DNA of 64,000 nt, taken from the NCBI RefSeq assembly GCF_014648695.1, contig NZ_BMRP01000002.1, positions 291,693 through 355,692 on the forward strand. The letters are read 5' to 3'. The stretch is from Streptomyces albospinus. Its GTDB lineage: Bacteria; Actinomycetota; Actinomycetes; Streptomycetales; Streptomycetaceae. Position 1 is the stretch's first letter. Each line of letters starts with the position of its first letter. Shown here one piece after another: positions 51,288 to 59,576 of this stretch. A program made the position numbers and the translations under genes. The notes beneath the pieces are model-generated. The model was not told the origin of the DNA, ran no database searches, and saw only the letters and a program-made list of their open reading frames with translations.

Positions 51288-53423
51288 TCACCCGATTCCG
51301 GGGATGAGAGTGATGAGCATGTCGATGAGCTTGATGCCGATGAACGGCGCGATGAGGCCGCCGAGTCCGTAGACCGCGAGGTTCCGCCGGAGCATCTTGT
51401 CGGCGCTGACCGGCCGGTACTGCACGCCCTTGAGGGCCAGCGGCACCAGCGCGATGATGATCAGCGCGTTGAAGATGATCGCGGACAGGATCGCGGACTG
51501 GGAGCTGTGCAGCCGCATGATGTTGAGGGTGTCCAGGCCCGGGTAGGCAACCGCGAACATCGCCGGGATGATCGCGAAGTACTTCGCGACGTCGTTGGCG
51601 ATCGAGAAGGTCGTCAGCGCACCCCGGGTGATGAGGAGCTGCTTGCCGATCTCGACGATCTCGATGAGCTTCGTCGGGTTGGAGTCCAGGTCCACCATGT
51701 TCCCGGCCTCCTTGGCGGCCGAGGTTCCGGTGTTCATGGCGACGCCGACGTCCGCCTGGGCCAGCGCGGGCGCGTCGTTCGTGCCGTCACCGGTCATGGC
51801 GACGAGCTTGCCGCCGGCCTGTTCGCGCTTGATGAGCGCCATCTTGTCCTCGGGCGTGGCCTCGGCGAGGAAGTCGTCGACGCCGGCCTCTTCGGCGATG
51901 GCCTTGGCCGTCAGCGGGTTGTCACCCGTGATCATGACGGTCTTGATGCCCATCTTGCGCAGTTCGTCGAAGCGTTCGCGCATGCCCTCCTTGACGACGT
52001 CCTTGAGGTGGATGACGCCGAGGACGCGGGGGCCGCGCTCGTCCTCCAGGGCGACCAGCAGCGGGGTGCCGCCGGCCTGGGAGATCTCCTCGGTCAGCCG
52101 CTGGGCGTCCTCGGCGACGTCGCCGCCGCGATCCAGGACCCAGGCGATGACCGAACCGGTGGCGCCCTTGCGGACCTTCCTGCCGTCGACGTCCACACCC
52201 GACATACGGGTCTGGGCGGTGAACGGCACCCATTCGGCGCCGGTCAGGTCTTCCTGGTGGCGTTCGGGCAGCTCGTACTTGTCCTTGGCGAGGACGACGA
52301 TGGAACGGCCCTCGGGGGTCTCGTCGGCCAGGGAGGACAGCTGGGCGGCCTCGGCGACCTCGGCTTCGGTGACGCCCTGTACGGCGACGAACTCGGAGGC
52401 CTGGCGGTTGCCGTAGGTGATGGTGCCGGTCTTGTCGAGCAGCAATGTCGATACGTCGCCCGCTGCTTCGACGGCGCGACCTGACATGGCCAGCACGTTG
52501 CGCTGGACGAGGCGGTCCATACCGGCGATGCCGATGGCCGACAGCAGCGCGCCGATGGTCGTCGGGATCAGGCAGACCAGCAGGGCGAGCAGCACGATCA
52601 TGGACTGCTCGGCGCCGGCGTAGATGGCGAACGGCTGGAGGGTGACGACCGCCAGCAGGAAGACGATGGTGAGCGACGCGAGAAGGATGTTCAGCGCGAT
52701 CTCGTTGGGCGTCTTCTGCCGTGCGGCACCCTCGACGAGGTTGATCATCCGGTCGATGAAGGTCTCACCGGGCTTCGTCGTGATCTTGATGACGATGCGG
52801 TCGGAGAGCACCTTCGTGCCGCCGGTGACCGCACAGCGGTCACCGCCCGACTCGCGGATGACCGGGGCGGATTCGCCGGTGATGGCGGACTCGTCGACGG
52901 AGGCGACGCCTTCGACGACATCGCCGTCACCGGGGATGATGTCGCCGGCCTCGCAGACGACCAGGTCGCCGATGCGCAGTTCCGTGCCGGGGACCTGTTC
53001 CTCGTCCGTGCCGTTGAGCCGGCGCGCCACGGTGTCCGTCTTGGCCTTGCGCAGGGTGTCGGCCTGCGCCTTGCCGCGGCCCTCGGCGACCGCTTCGGCG
53101 AGGTTGGCGAAGACGACGGTCAGCCACAGCCAGGCGGCGATCGCCCAACCGAACCATTCCGAGGGGGTCTTGAAGGCGAAGATCGTGGTGAGGACGGACC
53201 CGACCTCGACCACGAACATCACGGGGGACTTGATCATCACCCGCGGGTCGAGCTTGCGTATAGCGTCGGGCAGGGACTTGACGAGTTGCTTGGGGTCGAA
53301 GAGACCGCCGCCCACGCGGCCGTCGCCGGGCTGCTGCCCGCTGGGGACGTCCTGTTGCGGGGCGCGAGTCGGAGTGGCGGTGGACATGGGGCCGGACTCC
53401 TCCGGTTTCACGGGGGCGGTCAT
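51288..53423 (-). CDS. kdpB: Potassium-transporting P-type ATPase subunit KdpB
   Basis: A 711-residue catalytic subunit. P-type hallmarks: '[19 protein letters not shown]' (A-domain TGES), phosphorylated Asp in '[17 protein letters not shown]', and the hinge '[20 protein letters not shown]'. The nucleotide domain includes '[13 protein letters not shown]'. ATG 53423 overlaps the kdpA stop by 4 bases. The N-terminal 30 residues are a Pro/Gln-rich extension beyond typical KdpB. It hydrolyses ATP to drive K+ uptake through KdpA. Confidence 0.96.
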   Translation of the reverse strand: MTAPVKPEESGPMSTATPTRAPQQDVPSGQQPGDGRVGGGLFDPKQLVKSLPDAIRKLDPRVMIKSPVMFVVEVGSVLTTIFAFKTPSEWFGWAIAAWLWLTVVFANLAEAVAEGRGKAQADTLRKAKTDTVARRLNGTDEEQVPGTELRIGDLVVCEAGDIIPGDGDVVEGVASVDESAITGESAPVIRESGGDRCAVTGGTKVLSDRIVIKITTKPGETFIDRMINLVEGAARQKTPNEIALNILLASLTIVFLLAVVTLQPFAIYAGAEQSMIVLLALLVCLIPTTIGALLSAIGIAGMDRLVQRNVLAMSGRAVEAAGDVSTLLLDKTGTITYGNRQASEFVAVQGVTEAEVAEAAQLSSLADETPEGRSIVVLAKDKYELPERHQEDLTGAEWVPFTAQTRMSGVDVDGRKVRKGATGSVIAWVLDRGGDVAEDAQRLTEEISQAGGTPLLVALEDERGPRVLGVIHLKDVVKEGMRERFDELRKMGIKTVMITGDNPLTAKAIAEEAGVDDFLAEATPEDKMALIKREQAGGKLVAMTGDGTNDAPALAQADVGVAMNTGTSAAKEAGNMVDLDSNPTKLIEIVEIGKQLLITRGALTTFSIANDVAKYFAIIPAMFAVAYPGLDTLNIMRLHSSQSAILSAIIFNALIIIALVPLALKGVQYRPVSADKMLRRNLAVYGLGGLIAPFIGIKLIDMLITLIPGIG

Positions 53424-55126
53424 GACAGGCCCTCCGCCAGCGGCCCGAGGGCCAGCGCCGGGAAGTAGGTCAGACCGGTGATGATCAGGATCGTGCCGAC
53501 GAGCAGCCCGGCGAAGAGCGGCTTCTCGGTACGGAGGGTGCCCGCGGTCTCCGGAATCGGCTTCTGCTCGGCGAGCGAGCCGGCGAGTGCGAGCACGAAC
53601 ACCATGGGCAGGAACCGGCCGAGCAGCGTCGCCAGGCCGATCGTGATGTTGTACCAGGGGGTGTTGGCGTTGAGTCCGGCGAACGCGGAGCCGTTGTTGT
53701 TGGCACCGGAGGTGTACGCGTAGAGGATTTCGGAGAAGCCGTGCGGCGCGGCGCCCTGCGCCTTGGTGTTGAGCATCGACCCGAGCGCGTCCGGCAGCAC
53801 CATCGAGACGGCGGTGAAGAGGAGCACCAGGGCCGGCGTGATGAGGATGTAGCAGGCGGCGAGCTTGATCTCTCGGGTGCTGATCTTCTTGCCCAGGTAT
53901 TCCGGCGTGCGGCCCACCATCAGGCCGGCGATGAACACCGCGATGACCGCCATGACCAGCATGCCGTAGATGCCGGAGCCCACACCACCGGGTGCGATCT
54001 CACCGAGCATCATGCTGAGCAGCTGGATCCCGCCACCGAATGCGGTGAAGGAGGAGTGGAAGGAGTCGACGGCTCCGGTTGACGTGAGCGTGGTGGCCAC
54101 GGAGAAGATCGCGGAGCTGCCGATGCCGAAGCGGGTCTCCTTGCCTTCCATGGCGGCGCCCGCGGCCTGAAGGGCCGAGCCGCCGTGGGCGAACTCGCTC
54201 CACATCATCAGCACGGTGAAGCCGAGCCAGATGGTGACCATCGCGGCGAGGATCGCGTACCCCTGCTTCACGTTCCCGACGAGCTTGCCGAAGGTGCGGG
54301 TCAGCGCGAACGGGATGACGAGGATCAGGAAGATCTCGAAGAGGTTGGTGAAGGCGTTGGGGTTCTCGAAGGGGTGGGCGGAGTTGGCGTTGAAGTAGCC
54401 GCCTCCGTTGGTGCCCAGTTCCTTGATGGCTTCTTGGGAAGCCACCGCGCCGCCGTTGGTCTGCTGGGAGCCGCCGAAGAACTGGCCGACACCGTGGATG
54501 CCGGAGAAGTTCTGGATGGCGCCGCAGGCGACCAGGACGATGGCGGCGAGCACCGCGAGCGGGACGAGGATGCGGATGGTGCTGCGCACCAGGTCCGCCC
54601 AGAAGTTGCCGAGTTCGCCGGTGCGGGAGCGGGCGAAGCCGCGGACCAGGGCGACGGCGACGGCCATGCCGGTGGCGGCGGAGACGAAGTTCTGCACCGC
54701 GAGGCCGCCGGTCTGGACGACGTGGCCCATGGCCTGCTCGCCGCTGTAGGACTGCCAGTTCGTGTTGGTGACGAACGACGCGGCGGTGTTGAACGCCTGG
54801 TCCGGGCTGATCGAGGCGAAGCCCAGCGAGAGCGGCAGGTGCCCCTGGAGTCGCTGGATCACGTAGAGGAAGAGGACTCCGGCCAGCGAAAACGCCAGGA
54901 TGCCGCGCAGGTAGGCGGGCCAGCGCATCTCGGTGTCGGCGTTGGCACCGATGCAGCGGTAGATGAACTTCTCTATCCGCAGGTGCTTGGGGGAGGAGTA
55001 CACGGCGGCCATGTAGTCGCCGAGGGGGCGGTACGCCAGGGCGAGCGCCGCGATGAGCGCTATGAGCTGGAGCACGCCTGCGAGAACGGGACTCATGGAG
55101 GCCGTTGCGGTGGCAGCAGTCGACAC
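53420..55126 (-). CDS. kdpA: Potassium-transporting ATPase channel subunit KdpA
   Basis: A 568-residue K+-translocating subunit of the superfamily of K+ transporters, with about ten membrane helices and selectivity-filter-like turns: '[16 protein letters not shown]', '[19 protein letters not shown]', '[16 protein letters not shown]' and '[14 protein letters not shown]'. GTG 55126 sits one base after the kdpF stop with GGAGAGG suitably upstream; ATG 55096 would give the more usual 558-residue length. It is coupled to kdpB by overlap. Confidence 0.95.
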   Translation of the reverse strand: MSTAATATASMSPVLAGVLQLIALIAALALAYRPLGDYMAAVYSSPKHLRIEKFIYRCIGANADTEMRWPAYLRGILAFSLAGVLFLYVIQRLQGHLPLSLGFASISPDQAFNTAASFVTNTNWQSYSGEQAMGHVVQTGGLAVQNFVSAATGMAVAVALVRGFARSRTGELGNFWADLVRSTIRILVPLAVLAAIVLVACGAIQNFSGIHGVGQFFGGSQQTNGGAVASQEAIKELGTNGGGYFNANSAHPFENPNAFTNLFEIFLILVIPFALTRTFGKLVGNVKQGYAILAAMVTIWLGFTVLMMWSEFAHGGSALQAAGAAMEGKETRFGIGSSAIFSVATTLTSTGAVDSFHSSFTAFGGGIQLLSMMLGEIAPGGVGSGIYGMLVMAVIAVFIAGLMVGRTPEYLGKKISTREIKLAACYILITPALVLLFTAVSMVLPDALGSMLNTKAQGAAPHGFSEILYAYTSGANNNGSAFAGLNANTPWYNITIGLATLLGRFLPMVFVLALAGSLAEQKPIPETAGTLRTEKPLFAGLLVGTILIITGLTYFPALALGPLAEGLS

Positions 55127-55127
55127 C

Positions 55128-55217
55128 TCAGAACCTCTCCGGGAAGACGAGGGCGAGGACGAGGTAACCGAGGAGGGCGACGGCAACGATCAGGCCGACG
55201 ATGTTCTCGATGGTCAC
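55128..55217 (-). CDS. kdpF: Potassium-transporting ATPase small subunit KdpF
   Basis: A 29-residue single-span peptide ('[20 protein letters not shown]' plus 'LVFPERF'), ending with the family's 'FPE+F' signature. It stabilises the KdpFABC complex in the membrane. The GTG start overlaps the stop of the preceding 27-codon ORF (GTGA), and kdpA follows one base after its stop. Confidence 0.9.
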   Translation of the reverse strand: MTIENIVGLIVAVALLGYLVLALVFPERF

Positions 55218-55297
55218 AGCTTCGTCACCCCCTTGGCGACGAGGGCCACTACCGCGAAGACCGCGATGGTGACGATGACGAAGGCCACGTCGGCCAT
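55214..55297 (-). CDS. 27-aa single-span membrane peptide heading the kdp operon
   Basis: ATG 55297 with AGGAG 6 nt upstream opens a 27-codon ORF made almost wholly of one membrane helix ('ADVAFVIVTIAVFAVVALVA') and a basic end 'KGVTKL'. It overlaps kdpF by 4 bases, so translation is coupled. It resembles KdpF in size and topology but lacks the FPE motif. It may be a second small Kdp subunit. Confidence 0.75.
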   Translation of the reverse strand: MADVAFVIVTIAVFAVVALVAKGVTKL

Positions 55298-55369
55298 CGT
55301 GTGCTCCTAGAGGGATGCGGCGGATAGGACCCCCAAAGCAAAGCGGTATCCGGCCACCGCGTGAACGTT

Positions 55370-55407
55370 GTTGACGCCTCCCTTACGGCCATTAGCGCCC
55401 CGTTGAC
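55370..55407. promoter_or_regulatory. Spaced GTTGAC repeats upstream of kdp operon
   Basis: GTTGAC occurs at 55370-55375 and 55402-55407, 32 bp apart (three helical turns), 73-110 bp upstream of the first kdp ORF. They are candidate KdpE sites, inferred from position and periodicity only. Confidence 0.4.
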
Positions 55408-55443
55408 GGACTTCTTACGCATCTCGCTCTGACCTGCGAAAAC

Positions 55444-55486
55444 AGCGAGGGCCCGTACCCCCTCAATGGGGATACGGGCCCTCGCT
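55444..55486 (-). terminator. Terminator of the DUF3710 gene
   Basis: A 19-bp stem (arms starting AGCGAGGGCCCGTA, one mismatch) with a 5-base loop, 58 bp past the minus-strand DUF3710 stop. Confidence 0.75.
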
Positions 55487-55543
55487 ACCGTCCGGATCCG
55501 GCCGCCCTGGGCGCCTCTTCGCTCCAGGGGGCTGGACAGATCG

Positions 55544-56311
55544 TCAGCGGATCTCGGTGATCTCCGGTCCGCGCTCCAGGCGCTCCACGCCACCGCCGAA
55601 GCGCGACCCCTCGGCCGCGTCCTGCTGCACGCCGTCCGGCACCATCTGGGCGTCGTCGGGCAGCTTGAGGACGATCGGGTCGCGGGGCGCCATCGGGGCG
55701 TCGCCGCGGATGATGACGGTGTCCCGGAAGATGTGCTCCAGTACGCCCGCCGCCTGCGGCTGCACCGCGCCCTGGCCGGAGATCACTCCGCGCAGGAACC
55801 AGCGGGGGCCGTCGATGCCGACGAAGCGCACGACCTGCACCCCGTTCGTCCCGTCCGGCAGCTGCACCGGAACCTGCGCGCGCAGTTCCCAGCCCAGCGG
55901 GCCCTCGACCTCGTCGATGACGCCGCCCTGCTGGGTGATACCGGCGGCGATCTCCTCGCGCACCTCGCCCCAGATGCCCTCGTTCCTGGGGGCGGCGAAC
56001 GCCTGGAGCTGCACGGCGCTGTCCTGGAGGACGACCGTCGCGGCGACGATCGCGTCACCGGCGACCTCGACCCGCAGCTCCATGCCCTCGACGCCCGGCA
56101 CGAACAGCCCGCCGAGGTCCACCCGGCCCTCGCCGGGCTCCTTGACCTCCGACGCGTCCCAGGGACCGTCGGGCCGCGGCGCGGGCGGAAGATTGAGCCG
56201 CTGCGACGGCGCGCCGTCCCGGTCGGCCTCTCCGGCCGCCGCCTCGTCGGCGAGCGCCGCGTCCTCGGCCGGCTCTACAGGAGCCTCGTTCTTCTTGCGA
56301 CGTCCGAACAC
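55544..56311 (-). CDS. DUF3710 family protein
   Basis: A 255-residue actinobacterial DUF3710 protein: the N-terminal 'VFGRRKKNEA' basic patch, an acidic Ala/Glu-rich linker, then 'RVDLGGLFVPGVEGMELRVE', 'VQLQAFAAPRNEGIWGEVRE' and 'GWELRAQVPVQLPDGTNGVQ'. It is soluble and of unknown function. GTG 56311 follows GGAAGGA; the frame is open further upstream but overlaps the dut gene. It lies directly downstream of dut on the same strand. Confidence 0.88.
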   Translation of the reverse strand: MFGRRKKNEAPVEPAEDAALADEAAAGEADRDGAPSQRLNLPPAPRPDGPWDASEVKEPGEGRVDLGGLFVPGVEGMELRVEVAGDAIVAATVVLQDSAVQLQAFAAPRNEGIWGEVREEIAAGITQQGGVIDEVEGPLGWELRAQVPVQLPDGTNGVQVVRFVGIDGPRWFLRGVISGQGAVQPQAAGVLEHIFRDTVIIRGDAPMAPRDPIVLKLPDDAQMVPDGVQQDAAEGSRFGGGVERLERGPEITEIR

Positions 56312-56312
56312 G

Positions 56313-56834
56313 TCACTGTCCTTCCCGGTCGCCACCGACCGATGCGTATTCATTCCCGCCCGTGGAGCCGCCCACCGCCGCATGACCGCCGGTGGACCCG
56401 AATCCCCCCTCGGCCCGCGCCGAGCCGGGAAGTTCCGCCACCTCGTGGAAGCGCACCTTCTCGACCTGCTGGACGACCAATTGGGCGATCCGGTCGAATC
56501 TCTCGAACCGCACGCTCTCGCGGGGGTCGAGATTGACCACGATCACCTTGATCTCTCCACGGTACCCGGCATCCACCGTCCCGGGGGCATTCACCAGCGC
56601 CAGTCCGCAGCGGGCCGCCAGACCCGACCGCGGGTGCACGAACGCCGCGTAGCCGTCCGGCAGCGCGATCGACACCCCCGTGGGGAGCACGGTGCGCTCC
56701 CCCGGCGCCAGTTCGGCGGCCTCGGTGGTCACCAGATCCACGCCGGCGTCGCCGGGATGCCCGTACGCCGGAACCGGCACTTCCGGGTCCAGCCGCCGCA
56801 GCAGCACATCCACCGGATTCCGTTGCTGACTCAC
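56313..56834 (-). CDS. dut: dUTP diphosphatase
   Basis: A 173-residue trimeric dUTPase with all five motifs: 'HPGDAGVDL', 'HPRSGLAARCG', 'NAPGTVDAGYRGEI', 'RFDRIAQLVVQ' and the C-terminal 'EGGFGSTGG'. It hydrolyses dUTP to dUMP, keeping uracil out of DNA. GTG 56834 overlaps the stop of the thioesterase gene by 4 bases. The tail beyond motif 5 (about 20 residues) is Gly-rich and longer than usual. Confidence 0.96.
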   Translation of the reverse strand: MSQQRNPVDVLLRRLDPEVPVPAYGHPGDAGVDLVTTEAAELAPGERTVLPTGVSIALPDGYAAFVHPRSGLAARCGLALVNAPGTVDAGYRGEIKVIVVNLDPRESVRFERFDRIAQLVVQQVEKVRFHEVAELPGSARAEGGFGSTGGHAAVGGSTGGNEYASVGGDREGQ

Positions 56835-57424
56835 GGGTTCACCTCGAAGGCACGCGCTCGCTTGACCTGGTCCGGGTCGGCCATCGCCGCCTGGATCTCC
56901 TCGGCCCTTCCGTTGTCGATGAAGTGGTCGACCTTCACCTCGATGAAGACCGCCTCGGCGCGCACCGCCACCGGGCCGTCCGGGCCGCCTATCCGGCCCA
57001 CCGCCGTCGAGTAGATCTTCCGGCCGTGCACCGCGGTGACCCGCGCATCCAGGTGCAGCACCGTGCCCAGCGGCACCGGCGCCACGAAGTCGGTCTCCAG
57101 CCGGCCGGTCACCGCGATCACCCGCAGCAGCCAGTTCAGCGACCCGAGCGTCTCGTCCAGCGCGGTGGCCAGGACCCCGCCGTGCGCCAGGCCCGGTGCG
57201 CCCTGGTGGGCCTCCTTGACGGTGAACTCCGCGCGTACGCTCACGCCCTCGCCGGCCCGCGCCTCCAGGTGCAGCCCGTGCGGCTGGCCCGTGCCGCAGC
57301 CGAAGCACCGGTCGTAGTGCGCGCCGAGGAGTTCTCCGGGCGCCGGCGCATCGGGGTGCCGGACCGGAGCGGCGGCGTCCTGGGGTGGCGTCAGCCGCGT
57401 CCTGGTTTGGTCAGTTCCACTCAC
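56831..57424 (-). CDS. PaaI family hotdog thioesterase
   Basis: A 197-residue hotdog-fold protein: 'CFGCGTGQPHGLHLEARA', the catalytic region 'GLAHGGVLATALDETLGSL' (HGG...D/E), and 'LETDFVAPVPLGTVLHLDAR'. It probably hydrolyses an acyl-CoA. The start GTG 57424 gives the family length; the frame is open upstream. It is coupled to dut by a 4-base overlap. Confidence 0.88.
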   Translation of the reverse strand: MSGTDQTRTRLTPPQDAAAPVRHPDAPAPGELLGAHYDRCFGCGTGQPHGLHLEARAGEGVSVRAEFTVKEAHQGAPGLAHGGVLATALDETLGSLNWLLRVIAVTGRLETDFVAPVPLGTVLHLDARVTAVHGRKIYSTAVGRIGGPDGPVAVRAEAVFIEVKVDHFIDNGRAEEIQAAMADPDQVKRARAFEVNP

Positions 57425-57482
57425 GAGTGCAGACCCTACCCGCGCGCGTAAGGGGCCCGTGCCGCCGTGCCAAGCTGGAGCC

Positions 57483-57926
57483 ATGCAGTCGTACGAAGAA
57501 CGTCTCACCGCACCCCGGTCCTGGTGGGTGATCGCCGCGCTGGTCGGCATCGCCTGCGCCCTGATGCTGCTCCCCCTCGGGACGCTCCCGATGCTCGGCG
57601 GGCTCATCGGCGGCTCGGCGCTGGCCGCGGTGGCGGTGAGCTCGTACGGCTCGGTGCGGATCCGGGTGGTGGGCGGCGCGCTGATCGCCGGCGACGCGAA
57701 GATCCCGCTGTCGGCGCTGGGCGAGGCGCAGGCGCTGGACGCCGACGAGGCGCTGGCCTGGCGGACGTACAAGGCGGACGCACGCGCCTACATGCTGCTG
57801 CGCGGCTATGTGCGCACGGCGGTGCGGGTGGAGATCACCGACCCCGAGGACCCGACGCCCTACGCCTATCTGTCGACGCGGGAGCCGGAGCGCCTGGTCT
57901 CGGCGCTGGCGTCGGTGCGCGGCTGA
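57483..57926 (+). CDS. DUF3093 family membrane protein
   Basis: A 147-residue protein with two adjacent N-terminal membrane helices ('WWVIAALVGIACALMLLPLG', 'LGGLIGGSALAAVAVSSYG') and a cytoplasmic beta domain ('VRIRVVGGALIAGDAKIPLS', 'YVRTAVRVEITDPEDPTPYA'), as in DUF3093. Function is unknown. It converges on and overlaps the next minus-strand gene by 61 bases. Confidence 0.9.
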   Translation: MQSYEERLTAPRSWWVIAALVGIACALMLLPLGTLPMLGGLIGGSALAAVAVSSYGSVRIRVVGGALIAGDAKIPLSALGEAQALDADEALAWRTYKADARAYMLLRGYVRTAVRVEITDPEDPTPYAYLSTREPERLVSALASVRG

Positions 57927-58735
57927 CCGCGCCGGTCGTCGGGGAGGGCGTCCCAGGGCACCTGCCGGCGGCGCAGGTCCGCGCGGATCCTGGCGGCGAG
58001 TCTTGCGGTGTCGCGGCGGTTCAGGAACGCACCGACGGCGGCGCCGACCAGGAACGGCGTGAGGTTGGGGAGGTTGCGCAGCGTGCGCTTCATGACCTGC
58101 TGGCGCAGCTCGCGCCTCATCTGCCCGCCGAGCGCGACGTTCAGCGAGGCGGGTTTGACGATGTCGATGCCGCGTTCCTGCGTCCAGGACGTCAGATAGG
58201 CGGTGGCGCGCTGCGCCGGATTCCCCGGGGGGCGCAGGCCGTAGACCTCGTGCAGCTCGGCGATCAGTTTGATCTCCACCGAGGCGACGCCGGCGACCTC
58301 GGTGGCCAGTTCGGCGGGCATGGCGGGCGGTACGGGCAGCATGGCCGCCGCGCCCACCCCCGCGCCGACCGTGGCGGTGCCCGCGCAGGCGCCCGCGACC
58401 AGCTTGTCGGCCAGTTCCTCGGGGGTCAGTCCGGGGAACTGTGCGCGCAAGGCGGCGAGGTCGCGGACCGGGATCCGCGGTGCGGTGGCGATGATCCGGT
58501 CGGCGATCGCGGCGAGCGCCACCCGTACGCTGCCGCCGCCTTTCCGGGCGCCGCGGCCGACCGTGGCCGCGAGCGAGGCCGTGCGGCCCCGCTCCGGCGG
58601 TGCGCCGGTTGTCCGCTCCTCGGGGAGGGCGGTCGGGTCGGCGGGCACGGGCGCGGTTTCCTCGCGTGATCGTGCGCCGGCCGCCGGACCTCTGCCGCCC
58701 TCGCGTCCCTTACGGAACGGGTTCACGCCTGGCAC
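57866..58735 (-). CDS. Hypothetical actinobacterial protein with hydrophobic core
   Basis: A 289-residue protein with a charged N-terminal third and a helical hydrophobic middle ('GTATVGAGVGAAAMLPVPPA', 'TEVAGVASVEIKLIAELHEV'). A Gly/Ala segment 'LTPFLVGAAVGAFLNRRDTA' follows near the end. It is probably membrane-associated. I recognise it as a conserved Streptomyces protein but not its function. Its 3' end overlaps the convergent DUF3093 gene by 61 bases, so the true C-terminus could be shorter if the annotation of either end is wrong. Confidence 0.75.
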   Translation of the reverse strand: MPGVNPFRKGREGGRGPAAGARSREETAPVPADPTALPEERTTGAPPERGRTASLAATVGRGARKGGGSVRVALAAIADRIIATAPRIPVRDLAALRAQFPGLTPEELADKLVAGACAGTATVGAGVGAAAMLPVPPAMPAELATEVAGVASVEIKLIAELHEVYGLRPPGNPAQRATAYLTSWTQERGIDIVKPASLNVALGGQMRRELRQQVMKRTLRNLPNLTPFLVGAAVGAFLNRRDTARLAARIRADLRRRQVPWDALPDDRRGQPRTDASAETRRSGSRVDR

Positions 58736-58748
58736 GGCGCAGAGCCGG

Positions 58749-59051
58749 TCAGGCCGCGCAGTCGCGGCAGATCGGGTTCCCGTTCTTGTCCTCGGCAGCC
58801 AGCTGGCTGCGGTGGTGGACCAGGAAGCAGCTCATGCACGTGAACTCGTCCTGCTGCTTGGGCAGCACGCGGACCGCGAGTTCCTCGTTGGACAGGTCGG
58901 CGCCGGGCAGCTCCAGGCCCTCGGCCTGCTCGAACTCGTCGACGTCGACGGCCGAGGCGGACTTGTCGTTCCGCCGCGACTTCAGTTCCTCGATGCTGTC
59001 CTCGTTGAGGTCGTCATCGGTCTTGCGTGGGGTGTCGTAATCCGTAGCCAT
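58749..59051 (-). CDS. DUF4193 family zinc-ribbon-like protein
   Basis: A 100-residue acidic actinobacterial protein. The start is 'MATDYDTPRKTDDDLNEDS', and the C-terminal Cys4 site is 'FTCMSCFLVHHRSQLA' plus 'PICRDCAA', likely a zinc ribbon. Function is unknown; it is highly conserved in actinobacteria. ATG 59051 follows AGGGGGAGAG. It lies next to cutS, as in other Streptomyces. Confidence 0.92.
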   Translation of the reverse strand: MATDYDTPRKTDDDLNEDSIEELKSRRNDKSASAVDVDEFEQAEGLELPGADLSNEELAVRVLPKQQDEFTCMSCFLVHHRSQLAAEDKNGNPICRDCAA

Positions 59052-59576
59052 TTTCGCTCTCCCCCTCTGGGTGTCTGCGGTGTCTCAGCGCTCGTAACGC
59101 GTGAGAGGCCGGACTTGTGCCCGACCTGAGGCGGAGATTTTGCCTCACATCAAGGTCTGTTACTCAATCGACACCCAACCGCACCCCTGAAGAGGTGATC
59201 GGTTTGGATGGCGATCAGGACCGTACACGGTCCGAATGTCGCACCTCGCGGAGCCCATCACGTGTACTTCCCGTGATCAGGGGCCTGGGAAACCCGGATT
59301 TTCCCGGCTTTCCACCAGGCGTTTTGATCACGGAGCGTAGATGGCCGGAAAAACGCCTCTGTGAGGGATCACACACGGTCAGGACGGCGGGCGGACCAGC
59401 CGAATTCCGCGCAAAGCGAACTCGGCGAAGGATCCCCGTACACCCACCCTTTCGTCAAACCGGGAGGCAGGGCGGTGTACGGCTGCCGGGAGGGCTACCG
59501 TACGCGCCGGTAGCCCACGGGTCGCCGGCGGGCCCCTCGGCCTTCCAGCGGCCGTACAGCGGCCCTCCGGCCCTCG
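59052..59576. other. Regulatory-looking intergenic region upstream of DUF4193
   Basis: A stretch of 525 bases, relatively AT-rich for this genome between 59110 and 59380, and without a gene. It holds a palindrome GGACCGT-N2-ACGGTCC (59218-59233) and an inverted ATCACG...CGTGAT pair (59257-59277), with several GATCA words nearby. Confidence 0.55.
59218..59233. promoter_or_regulatory. Palindrome GGACCGT-N2-ACGGTCC
   Basis: Perfect 7-bp arms with a 2-base centre, 167 bp upstream of the DUF4193 start. The binding protein is unknown. Confidence 0.4.
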
